Assembly: GCF_026410085.1 (NCBI RefSeq)
Contig: NZ_CP112866.1
Coordinates: 3,781,001 to 3,845,000 of the forward strand
Source: Pseudomonas quebecensis
GTDB taxonomy: Bacteria > Pseudomonadota > Gammaproteobacteria > Pseudomonadales > Pseudomonadaceae
Direction of reading: 5' to 3'
Length of the DNA: 64,000 nt
The position numbers and the translations under genes are program-made. Of the stretch, positions 7,913-16,009 are shown in pieces (the stretch's first letter is position 1; each line of letters opens with the position of its first letter). Below the pieces are notes generated by a model. That model was not told the origin of the DNA. It ran no database searches and saw only the letters and a list, made by a program, of their open reading frames with translations.

Positions 7913-8250
7913 ACTTCGACGTCTACCCACAATCCCTGGCGCGGCGCATCTTCAATCAGCGGCACGACCGGCACGGTGTTATCGGCGTTGAGCACATCGC
8001 CAGGAATGGCCAGGTGCTGCTCCGGGTCTTCATCCGCCTCCCGCCGACGCTTCTGCTGTTCCTGCTGGCGACGCTGTTCCTCGCGCAGCAGAAAGGTGGA
8101 TTGCTCGGCGTCGCCCTTTTTCAGATCGATCGTACTTTCGTTGGAGCCCTGTTGCACGGGCACCACGGGCGGGATATCCGGCTTCTGGCGCACCGGGTCA
8201 AGTTGTGACGTGACCGGCACGACGCTGACGGGCAGCATGGGTGGCAGCAT
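7909..8250 (-). CDS. Conserved Pseudomonas protein of low complexity, unknown function
   Basis: A 113-residue hydrophilic protein beginning MLPPMLPVSVVPVTS, Pro/Val-rich at the N-terminus. It has a strongly charged coiled-coil-like middle (LLREEQRRQQEQQKRRREADED) and a short Val/Pro-rich C-terminus. AGGAGAG lies about 9 bases before the ATG at 8250. The longer frame from 8451 has no SD and runs across the rapA promoter. Its 3' end overlaps that of the aminotransferase gene by 4 bases (convergent), and it is divergent from rapA. I recall homologues next to rapA in other pseudomonads wrongly labelled aspartate-semialdehyde dehydrogenase; nothing in the sequence supports that enzyme. Confidence 0.7.
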   Translation of the reverse strand: MLPPMLPVSVVPVTSQLDPVRQKPDIPPVVPVQQGSNESTIDLKKGDAEQSTFLLREEQRRQQEQQKRRREADEDPEQHLAIPGDVLNADNTVPVVPLIEDAPRQGLWVDVEV

Positions 8251-8468
8251 AAGTTTTTCTCTCCTGATCTCAGGCTGTCGGCGCGGCGCAGAGCGACTTG
8301 AGCACCAAGGTTGGAACCTGTGACCCAGTCGACACTCGCAAGTGCCCGCCACCCGTCGACTCGACGCACATCGCTGCCCGCGAACGGCGTAGTTTTTGTC
8401 AGAGTCCTTGGGCGGTGGACCTTGTTCCGTTAAGATAGTCGGCTTTTTCACGGCGGGAGTCAGGCAGC

Positions 8469-11315
8469 ATGGCGCAGCAGTATCAACCGGGGCAACGCTG
8501 GATTAGTGACAGCGAAGCAGAGCTGGGGTTAGGCACCGTTCTGGCACAGGACGGCCGCTTGTTGACCGTGCTCTATCCGGCCACTGGCGACACCCGCCAG
8601 TATGCGCTACGGAATGCGCCCCTCACCCGCGTGCGGTTCTCGCCGGGCGACTCCATCACCCATTTCGAAGGCTGGAAAATGACCGTGCAGGAAGTCGACG
8701 ACGTCGACGGCCTGCTGGTGTACCACGGCCTCAATGGGCAGAACGAGCAGGTCACCCTGCCGGAAACCCAACTCTCCAATTTCATCCAGTTCCGTTTGGC
8801 CAGCGACCGTCTGTTCGCCGGGCAGATCGACCCATTGGCCTGGTTCTCGCTGCGTTACCACACCCTGGAACACACCAGCCGCCAACTCCAATCCTCGCTG
8901 TGGGGCCTGGGTGGCGTGCGTGCGCAACCCATTGCGCACCAACTGCACATCGCCCGTGAAGTCGCTGACCGTATCGCACCGCGCGTATTGCTGGCCGACG
9001 AAGTGGGCCTGGGCAAGACCATCGAAGCCGGCCTGGTGATCCATCGCCAACTGCTGTCGGGCCGCGCCAACCGCGTATTGATCCTGGTCCCGGAAAACCT
9101 GCAGCACCAGTGGCTGGTGGAAATGCGCCGCCGCTTCAACCTGCAGGTGGCGCTGTTCGACGAAGAACGCTTTATCGAAAGCGATGCCACCAACCCGTTC
9201 GAAGACACTCAACTGGCCCTGGTTGCGCTGGAATGGCTGGTGGACGACGAGAAAGCTCAGGACGCGCTGTTCGCCGCCGGCTGGGACCTGCTGGTGGTCG
9301 ACGAGGCTCACCACCTGGTCTGGCATGAAGACAAGGCCAGCCCGGAATACGCGCTGGTCGAGCAACTGGCCGAAGTGATTCCGGGCGTATTGCTGCTCAC
9401 CGCCACCCCGGAGCAATTGGGCCAGGACAGCCATTTCGCGCGTCTGCGCCTGCTTGACCCGAACCGCTTCCACGATCTGCAGGCCTTCCGCGCCGAGAGC
9501 GAGAACTATCGCCCCGTCGCCGAAGCCGTGCAGGAACTGCTGGACAAAGGTCGCCTGTCGCCTGCCGCGCACAAGACCATCCAGGGTTTCCTCGGCAACG
9601 AAGGTGAAGCGCTGCTCACCGCCGTCAACGATGGCGACACCGAAGCCAGTGCACGCCTGGTGCGCGAGCTGCTCGACCGTCACGGCACCGGCCGCGTGCT
9701 GTTTCGCAACACCCGCGCCGCGGTGCAAGGGTTCCCGGAGCGCAAGCTGCACGCTTACCCGCTGCCGAACCCGGACGAATACCTCGAATTGCCGCTGGGC
9801 GAGCACGCCGAGTTGTACCCGGAAGTCAGCTTCCAGTCGCAGCCGGACATCGAAGAAGAACATCGCTGGTGGCGTTTCGACCCACGCGTGGAGTGGCTGA
9901 TCGATCAGCTCAAAATGCTCAAGCGCACCAAGGTCCTGGTGATCTGCGCCCACGCCGAAACCGCCATGGACCTGGAAGATGCACTGCGCGTGCGCTCCGG
10001 CATTCCAGCCACGGTGTTCCACGAGGGTATGAATATCCTTGAGCGCGATCGCGCCGCCGCCTACTTCGCCGACGAAGAATTCGGCGCCCAAGTGTTGATC
10101 TGCTCGGAAATCGGCAGTGAAGGCCGCAACTTCCAGTTCTCCCACCACCTGGTGTTGTTCGACCTGCCGTCCCACCCGGACCTGCTGGAACAGCGGATCG
10201 GCCGCCTGGACCGGATCGGCCAGAAACATGTAATCGAACTGCATGTGCCCTACCTGGAAACCAGCCCGCAGGAGCGCCTGTTCCAGTGGTACCACGAAGC
10301 GCTGAACGCTTTTCTCAACACCTGCCCGACCGGTAACGCCTTGCAGCATCAGTTCGGCCCGCGCCTGCTACCGCTGCTGGAAAACGCCGACGATGGCGAG
10401 TGGCAAGCGCTGATCGACGAAGCGCGTGCCGAGCGCGAACGCCTGGAAGAGGAACTGCACACAGGTCGCGACCGTCTGCTGGAGCTCAACTCCGGCGGCG
10501 CAGGCGAAGGCGATGCGCTGGTGGAGGCCATTCTGGAGCAGGACGATCAGTTCGCGCTGCCGATCTACATGGAAACCCTGTTCGATGCGTTCGGCATCGA
10601 CAGCGAAGACCATTCGGAAAACGCCCTGATCCTCAAGCCCAGCGAAAAAATGCTCGACGCCAGCTTCCCCCTGGGCGACGACGAAGGCGTGACCATTACC
10701 TACGATCGTGACCAGGCGCTGTCGCGTGAAGACATGCAGTTCATCACCTGGGAACACCCGATGGTGCAGGGCGGCATGGACCTGGTGCTGTCCGGCTCCA
10801 TGGGCAATACCGCCGTGGCGCTGATCAAGAACAAGGCGCTCAAGCCGGGCACCGTGCTGCTTGAACTGCTGTACGTCAGTGAAGTGGTGGCGCCGCGCTC
10901 GCTGCAATTGGGCCGCTACCTGCCACCGGCCGCCCTGCGCTGCCTGCTGGACGCCAACGGCAACGACCTGTCCGGCCGCGTGTCGTTCGAAACCCTGAAT
11001 GATCAGTTGGAAAGCGTGCCACGGGCCAGCGCCAACAAGTTCGTCCAGGCCCAGCGCGATCAACTCACGCCGCGCATCAATGCCGGCGAAGAAAAGATCA
11101 GCCCTCGCCATGCCGAACGCGTGGCCGAAGCCAAACGGCGCCTGGCGGCGGACACCGATGAAGAACTGGCTCGCCTGACGGCACTGCAGGCGGTCAACCC
11201 GACCGTGCGCGACAGTGAACTGATTGCCCTGCGCCAGCAACGCGAACAGGGCCTGGCCATGCTCGACAAGGCTGCGCTGCGCCTGGAGGCGATTCGGGTG
11301 CTGGTGGCGGGTTGA
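8469..11315 (+). CDS. rapA: RNA polymerase-recycling SWI2/SNF2 ATPase RapA (HepA)
   Basis: A 948-residue Swi2/Snf2-type ATPase that binds RNA polymerase and promotes its release and reuse after transcription. The N-terminal Tudor-like region begins FQPG-like ([20 protein letters not shown]). The helicase core has motif I DEVGLGKT at residues 177-184 and motif II DEAH at about 278-281. The C-terminal lobe shows [14 protein letters not shown] and [11 protein letters not shown], the motif V/VI signatures. The length matches E. coli RapA (968). The upstream region from 8251 is shared with the divergent small gene. A REPIN lies directly downstream. Confidence 0.96.
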   Translation: MAQQYQPGQRWISDSEAELGLGTVLAQDGRLLTVLYPATGDTRQYALRNAPLTRVRFSPGDSITHFEGWKMTVQEVDDVDGLLVYHGLNGQNEQVTLPETQLSNFIQFRLASDRLFAGQIDPLAWFSLRYHTLEHTSRQLQSSLWGLGGVRAQPIAHQLHIAREVADRIAPRVLLADEVGLGKTIEAGLVIHRQLLSGRANRVLILVPENLQHQWLVEMRRRFNLQVALFDEERFIESDATNPFEDTQLALVALEWLVDDEKAQDALFAAGWDLLVVDEAHHLVWHEDKASPEYALVEQLAEVIPGVLLLTATPEQLGQDSHFARLRLLDPNRFHDLQAFRAESENYRPVAEAVQELLDKGRLSPAAHKTIQGFLGNEGEALLTAVNDGDTEASARLVRELLDRHGTGRVLFRNTRAAVQGFPERKLHAYPLPNPDEYLELPLGEHAELYPEVSFQSQPDIEEEHRWWRFDPRVEWLIDQLKMLKRTKVLVICAHAETAMDLEDALRVRSGIPATVFHEGMNILERDRAAAYFADEEFGAQVLICSEIGSEGRNFQFSHHLVLFDLPSHPDLLEQRIGRLDRIGQKHVIELHVPYLETSPQERLFQWYHEALNAFLNTCPTGNALQHQFGPRLLPLLENADDGEWQALIDEARAERERLEEELHTGRDRLLELNSGGAGEGDALVEAILEQDDQFALPIYMETLFDAFGIDSEDHSENALILKPSEKMLDASFPLGDDEGVTITYDRDQALSREDMQFITWEHPMVQGGMDLVLSGSMGNTAVALIKNKALKPGTVLLELLYVSEVVAPRSLQLGRYLPPAALRCLLDANGNDLSGRVSFETLNDQLESVPRASANKFVQAQRDQLTPRINAGEEKISPRHAERVAEAKRRLAADTDEELARLTALQAVNPTVRDSELIALRQQREQGLAMLDKAALRLEAIRVLVAG

Positions 11316-11340
11316 TGACCCTCCTGCCCTGCTGACCTTA

Positions 11341-11419
11341 TCGGGGGCAAGCCCCCTCCCACAGTTGACCGAGTTGTCATGTCGGTCACTGATCAATGTG
11401 GGAGGGGGCTTGCCCCCGA
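11341..11419. repeat. REPIN: two inverted REP sequences between convergent genes
   Basis: Two perfect inverse 23-base copies (11341-11363 and 11397-11419), each a palindromic core GGGGGCTTGCCCCC with a GTGGGAG-type flank, are separated by 33 bases. The spacer itself holds an inverted GACCGA/TCGGTC pair. This is the typical P. fluorescens REP doublet. It lies between the 3' ends of rapA and the MFS gene, where the folded RNA could also serve as a bidirectional transcript end. A related doublet is at 60287-60375. Confidence 0.9.
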
Positions 11420-11435
11420 TGGCTTCACCCCAGTC

Positions 11436-12782
11436 TCAAGCGGTCGCGGCAACAGCCGGCACCTCAACCGCACTCAACCCCTCCTTCATGCGCTTGGCAT
11501 CCCGCACAAAGCTGCGCGAGGCCTGGAACAGAAACAGCATCGTCAAGAACAGCGCCACCGGGATCAGGTACATGGCGTCGTGCAGGCCCACGGCTTTGTA
11601 GGCTTCCGTCATCTGTTGCGCACCGTCGGCGTACATCGCCGAATGGGCAAAGTGGTCGGACAAACCGCCCACCACAATCGGCCCCATGCCGCCGCCCAGC
11701 AGGTACAACCCGGCAAAAAACAGCGCCATCGCCGTGGCCCGCAGGCGCGGTTCCACTACGTCCTGAATCGCGGTGTAGACGCAGGTGTAGAAGTTGTACG
11801 CAAACAGCCAGCCGACACTGAACAGCGCGACAAACACGCCGATCTCGATGCGCCCGGCATGCAGGGCCCAAGCGGTGGTGACGGTGGAAATAATCAGGCT
11901 GCACGCGGCAAATAACAGCCGGCCATTGGCAATCCGCTGATGGATCTTGTCGGCGATCCAGCCGCCCAGTGTCAGGCCGATCAGGCCTGTGACGCCGACG
12001 ATGAAACCGGTGGCCACCGCCGCGTCCTGCAACGGCAACAGGAAATAGCGCTGCAGCATCGGCACCAGGAACGAGTTGCAGGCATAGGTGGCGAAGTTGA
12101 AGCACAACCCGGCCAGCACCAGCCATAGGAACGTCGGCACCGCCAGCACGCGGCGGATCGGGCGGTCGACGCGCGCCTGGGACACCTGCACCGCCTCCGC
12201 CGCGCCACGCTTGGGTTCTTTGATATAGAACATGAACACCGCCAGGATCAGCCCCGGCACCGCGGCGATAAAGAACGGCGCGCGCCAGCTGTCGAACGCC
12301 TTGACCATCGCCCCGATGGTAAAGAACGCCAATAGCAGGCCCAACGGTAGCCCGAGCATGAAAATCCCCATGGCGCGGGCGCGGCGGTGCGCCGGGAACA
12401 AGTCGCCGATCAGCGAGTTGGCCGCCGGCGCGTAGCTCGCTTCACCGATGCCGATCCCCATGCGCACCAGCAGAAAACTCCAGAAACTGCCTACCAGGCC
12501 GTTGATCGCCGTGAGCCCGCTCCAGGCAAACAGCCCCCAGCCCATCAACTTGCTGCGCGAGCCGGTGTCGGCCAGACGCCCAAGGGGCAGGCCGGCGATG
12601 GCATAGACGATGGTAAAGGCGGTGCCGATGATGCCGAGCTGAAAGTCACTCAGGTGCCATTCCATGCGGATGGGTTCGATGATGATTGCCGGAATGGTTC
12701 GATCGAAGAAATTGAACAGGTTGGCGAGGAACAGCAGGAACAGAATGCGCCAGGCATTCGCCGCTTGGGTCGAGTTCTGCAT
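11436..12782 (-). CDS. MFS transporter, spinster-like
   Basis: A 448-residue major facilitator with twelve predicted helices. The first helix has the NLFNFFDRTIPAIIIEP motif and loop 2-3 has GLPLGRLADTGSRSKLMGWG, both usual in the spinster-like/anion-organic acid branch. RMGIGIGEASYAPAANSLIGDLFP is the helix 4-5 signature of the same group. The substrate cannot be inferred. It is convergent with rapA and divergent from the CxxCxxCC gene at 13028, with a 245-base gap in between that holds promoters only. Confidence 0.85.
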   Translation of the reverse strand: MQNSTQAANAWRILFLLFLANLFNFFDRTIPAIIIEPIRMEWHLSDFQLGIIGTAFTIVYAIAGLPLGRLADTGSRSKLMGWGLFAWSGLTAINGLVGSFWSFLLVRMGIGIGEASYAPAANSLIGDLFPAHRRARAMGIFMLGLPLGLLLAFFTIGAMVKAFDSWRAPFFIAAVPGLILAVFMFYIKEPKRGAAEAVQVSQARVDRPIRRVLAVPTFLWLVLAGLCFNFATYACNSFLVPMLQRYFLLPLQDAAVATGFIVGVTGLIGLTLGGWIADKIHQRIANGRLLFAACSLIISTVTTAWALHAGRIEIGVFVALFSVGWLFAYNFYTCVYTAIQDVVEPRLRATAMALFFAGLYLLGGGMGPIVVGGLSDHFAHSAMYADGAQQMTEAYKAVGLHDAMYLIPVALFLTMLFLFQASRSFVRDAKRMKEGLSAVEVPAVAATA

Positions 12783-13027
12783 GGGTCCGTCTCTTTTATT
12801 GTTATGAGAGCTGCGATGCCCGATGCATCCCGCTCAGGTAACTGCAACATAGTCACGCCGGCGGTGGTTGTCTGTAATGATTCGTAAAGCTGATAGGACG
12901 TAATTTCACCCGGCACTGCGGGACTTCGCCTACACAAAATATATGTGTGCCCCCCTCTTCCCAATGGCGTTGGCGTGGATAGAATGGCGAGCCTTCCTGC
13001 AGTGCCCCTATCCCACTTTTCTTATCG

Positions 13028-13402
13028 ATGACGCCCATGTCCGAAGCCAGTCCGTGTCTGAGTTGCGGTGCCTGCTGTTCCTATTTTCGCGTGTCGTTCT
13101 TCTGGGGCGAGTGCGCCTCGTCGGGTGGTACGGTGCCCGATGATCTGGTGGAACAGATCAATCCCACTCGCGTGGCGATGATCGGCACCGACCGCAAACC
13201 TGCGCGCTGCTGCAGCCTTGAAGGCACGGTGGGCGAAGGGACGCGCTGCACGATCTATGAGCAGCGCTCCAGTGTATGCCGCGAGTTCGAATCGTCCTGG
13301 AGCCAGGGCGTGCAGAACGTCGATTGCGATGCCGCGCGCGCCGCCTTCGGCCTGCCGCCCCTGCAGGCACCGTTTGAATTCGAGCTGCCCATCAGCGCTT
13401 AG
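13028..13402 (+). CDS. YkgJ family cysteine-cluster protein
   Basis: A 124-residue protein of the YkgJ/Fe-S cluster-like CxxCxxCC family. The N-terminus carries CLSCGACCSYF, and further cysteines follow in ARCCSLEG, GTRCTIYEQR and SSVCREF, the standard arrangement thought to bind zinc or an Fe-S centre. Two starts (13028 and the ATG at 13037, MSEASPCLSC) are possible and neither has a strong SD. By position (rapA, then this gene, then an MHYT-GGDEF-EAL gene) it corresponds to P. aeruginosa PA3310, next to nbdA. The function of the family is not established. Confidence 0.82.
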   Translation: MTPMSEASPCLSCGACCSYFRVSFFWGECASSGGTVPDDLVEQINPTRVAMIGTDRKPARCCSLEGTVGEGTRCTIYEQRSSVCREFESSWSQGVQNVDCDAARAAFGLPPLQAPFEFELPISA

Positions 13403-13540
13403 CATCAAACGCTATGGGCAGCATGCCGAAAAGGTTCTTAGCAAAGTGCCATTATCCCTGGCAAATTCCGCGAGGCTTCTATACTCGACCTCATAGGTCA
13501 TCGCCTTAGGCCGTGACGTGACGCTATGACAGGACATGCT

Positions 13541-15805
13541 ATGGAATGGCTGGGTCTGCATTTCTTTACCGACCTCCCCACCAACGGGCATTTATTACTC
13601 AATTGCAGTCATAACCCGTTTCTGGTGCTGCTGGCTTATCTGGTGGCCTGCGCGGCAGGGTTCGGCACGCTGGACATGGCCGAGCGGGTCGGCCATGTCG
13701 AGGCCCCCACCGCGCGCCGACATTGGCGCTGGCTGGGGGCCGGCTGCCTGGCTGGGGGCATCTGGTCGACACATTTCATCAGCATGCTGGCCTTCCAGGC
13801 GCCCATCGCAATTCACTACGAACTGACGATGACCTTCGTGTCATTGCTGATCGCGCTGATTGCGTCGTTGTTTGCCATGAAAACCCTCAGCCATCCCAAG
13901 CTGCGGCTGCTTCAATACCTGCTGGCCTCGGTGTGGATGGGACTTGGCATCGCCTTGATGCATTACGTCGGCATGTCAGCGATACGCTCCCAGGCATGGA
14001 TGTACTTCGACTCATGGCTGCTGCTGGCCTCGATCGGCATTGCCATCGGTGCCAGCCTCGCCGCGTTGTTGCTGTCGAATTATCTGCGCACCGGGGCCGG
14101 GATCTTCCACCAACTGCTTAAATATGCCGCCAGCCTGGTCCTGGGCGCGGGCATTATCAGCATGCATTTCACTGGCATGGCCGCCATGCAGATGGTAGTG
14201 CCTACCGGTGCTGACCTCTCGGTTGCGCCCAACAATAACCCCATGCAGCTGGGCCTGTCGGTGGCGGTGATCACCTTGCTGGTAATCGGCAGCAGCATCA
14301 GCGCGGCGCTGGCGGACAAGAAACTGCAACACAAGGAACGCGACCTGCGTCGGGTCAACGCCCTGCTCAGCGAATTGGACCAGGCCCGCGCGTCCCTGCA
14401 GCAGGTGGCCCATTACGATGCGTTGACCAGCCTTCTCAACCGTCGCGGGTTCAACCAGATTTTTGCGGAAAAAGTCGCGGAAAAGACCGCCACCCACGGC
14501 ATGATGGCGGTGATCTTCCTCGATATAGACCACTTCAAGCGCATCAATGACAGCCTCGGGCACGACGCCGGCGATCAACTGCTGACCGTACTGGCCAGCC
14601 ATATAAAAGGCTCGGTGCGCAGTCATGCCGACGTAGTCGCGCGCTTTGGCGGCGATGAATTCTGCATCCTGATCAGCATCCATCACCGCGACGAAGCGCG
14701 CCATCTGGCCCAGCGCATCATGCAAAAAATGAAAGAACCCGTGGAACTGGCCGGCCGTCGGATGGTGATGACCACCAGCATTGGCATCAGCCTGTTTCCC
14801 GATGACGGCATGACCTGTGAAGAACTGTTGAAAACCGCCGACCTGGCGCTGTATCAGTCCAAGGATGCGGGACGCAACAGCCTGAATTTTTTCAGCTCCA
14901 ACTTAAAGACCCGCGCCACCCTCGAACTGCAGTTGGAAGAAGAGCTGCGCAACGCCCTGCGCACCGGCACCCAACTGGTGCTGTTCTATCAACCGATCTT
15001 CGACATGAAACTGGGCAAGGTCAGCCGCCTGGAGGCTCTGGTGCGCTGGCAGCACCCACAGCACGGGCTGCTCGCACCCGACCGGTTTATCGAGATCGCC
15101 GAAAGCAACGGCCTGATCGCCGAGCTGGACCATTGGGTACTGCGCCAGGCCTGTCATGACCTCAGCCAGCTCACCGACCGAGGCTACACCCAGCTCACGC
15201 TATCGGTGAATTGCTCGGCCCTGAACCTGGCGCGCGACGAGCTGGCGGATGAAATCGAAGATGCCCTGCGCTTCAGCGGCCTGGCCGCCAACCGCCTGGA
15301 ACTGGAAGTGACCGAGAATGCGCTGATGGGCAATATCAGCAGCACCCTGGCGCTGTTGCGGCAAATACGTTCGCTCGGGGTATCGCTGGCCATCGACGAT
15401 TTCGGCACTGGCTACTCGTCCCTTGCCTACCTCAAGCGCTTGCCGCTCAACACGCTGAAGATCGATCGCTCCTTTATCCAGGACATTCCCAAATCCACCG
15501 CCGACCTGGAAATCGTCCAAGCCATCATCGGCATGGCCCATACCCTGCACCTGCAGGTGGTGACAGAAGGCGTGGAAACCCACACCCAGTTCGAACTGCT
15601 TCATAGCCTTGATTGCGACTTCATCCAGGGCTACCTGTTGAGCCCGGCGGTGGGCATCGGCGAGATCATCGGCGTAGTACAAGGCATTGAGCGGCATAAT
15701 CCGCTGCATACCTTCACGCCTGCGGCGAACAAAGAGCCTGCACCGTCCAAAGCGGTGTCGCCAAACCGCGGCAGCGCCGGCTCAACCGTGAGGCCAATCC
15801 GCTGA
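13541..15805 (+). CDS. MHYT-GGDEF-EAL membrane protein, cyclic-di-GMP cyclase/phosphodiesterase
   Basis: A 754-residue inner-membrane protein. The N-terminal MHYT sensor domain has about seven helices with three motif copies (THFIS ~77, MHYVG 140-144, MHFTG ~208), proposed to bind copper and sense NO, O2 or CO. A GGDEF domain follows with an intact GGDEF at 370-374, then an EAL domain with EALVRW at 498-503 and DDFGTGYSS. I chose the ATG at 13541 because AGGA precedes it by 7 bases; an ATG at 13526 has no SD. Synteny with rapA and the YkgJ gene points to NbdA (PA3311), but P. aeruginosa NbdA has a degenerate cyclase motif, as I recall. MucR, of the same architecture, is the alternative. Confidence 0.9.
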   Translation: MEWLGLHFFTDLPTNGHLLLNCSHNPFLVLLAYLVACAAGFGTLDMAERVGHVEAPTARRHWRWLGAGCLAGGIWSTHFISMLAFQAPIAIHYELTMTFVSLLIALIASLFAMKTLSHPKLRLLQYLLASVWMGLGIALMHYVGMSAIRSQAWMYFDSWLLLASIGIAIGASLAALLLSNYLRTGAGIFHQLLKYAASLVLGAGIISMHFTGMAAMQMVVPTGADLSVAPNNNPMQLGLSVAVITLLVIGSSISAALADKKLQHKERDLRRVNALLSELDQARASLQQVAHYDALTSLLNRRGFNQIFAEKVAEKTATHGMMAVIFLDIDHFKRINDSLGHDAGDQLLTVLASHIKGSVRSHADVVARFGGDEFCILISIHHRDEARHLAQRIMQKMKEPVELAGRRMVMTTSIGISLFPDDGMTCEELLKTADLALYQSKDAGRNSLNFFSSNLKTRATLELQLEEELRNALRTGTQLVLFYQPIFDMKLGKVSRLEALVRWQHPQHGLLAPDRFIEIAESNGLIAELDHWVLRQACHDLSQLTDRGYTQLTLSVNCSALNLARDELADEIEDALRFSGLAANRLELEVTENALMGNISSTLALLRQIRSLGVSLAIDDFGTGYSSLAYLKRLPLNTLKIDRSFIQDIPKSTADLEIVQAIIGMAHTLHLQVVTEGVETHTQFELLHSLDCDFIQGYLLSPAVGIGEIIGVVQGIERHNPLHTFTPAANKEPAPSKAVSPNRGSAGSTVRPIR

Positions 15806-16009
15806 CGTCGAATCCTTGGCAGTTAGCCATCATTTATCTAAAGAACTCCGACGAACGGCCGATCCATGAACGTCCGGCCAGGTTTTGCCGAGCCCATCAA
15901 GCCTAAGGCCAATGGTTCAGGACAAGGACGCACTGCAAAGTCGCGAACAACCCAATCCGTGATGGCCCTTTGATATTTTCCAGCCATCCGCCCAGGCACA
16001 TGGCGCACA

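Noticed and set aside
8607..10349. 580-codon minus-strand frame inside rapA
   Set aside because: Antisense shadow; the plus strand shows all RapA helicase motifs and the minus translation resembles nothing.
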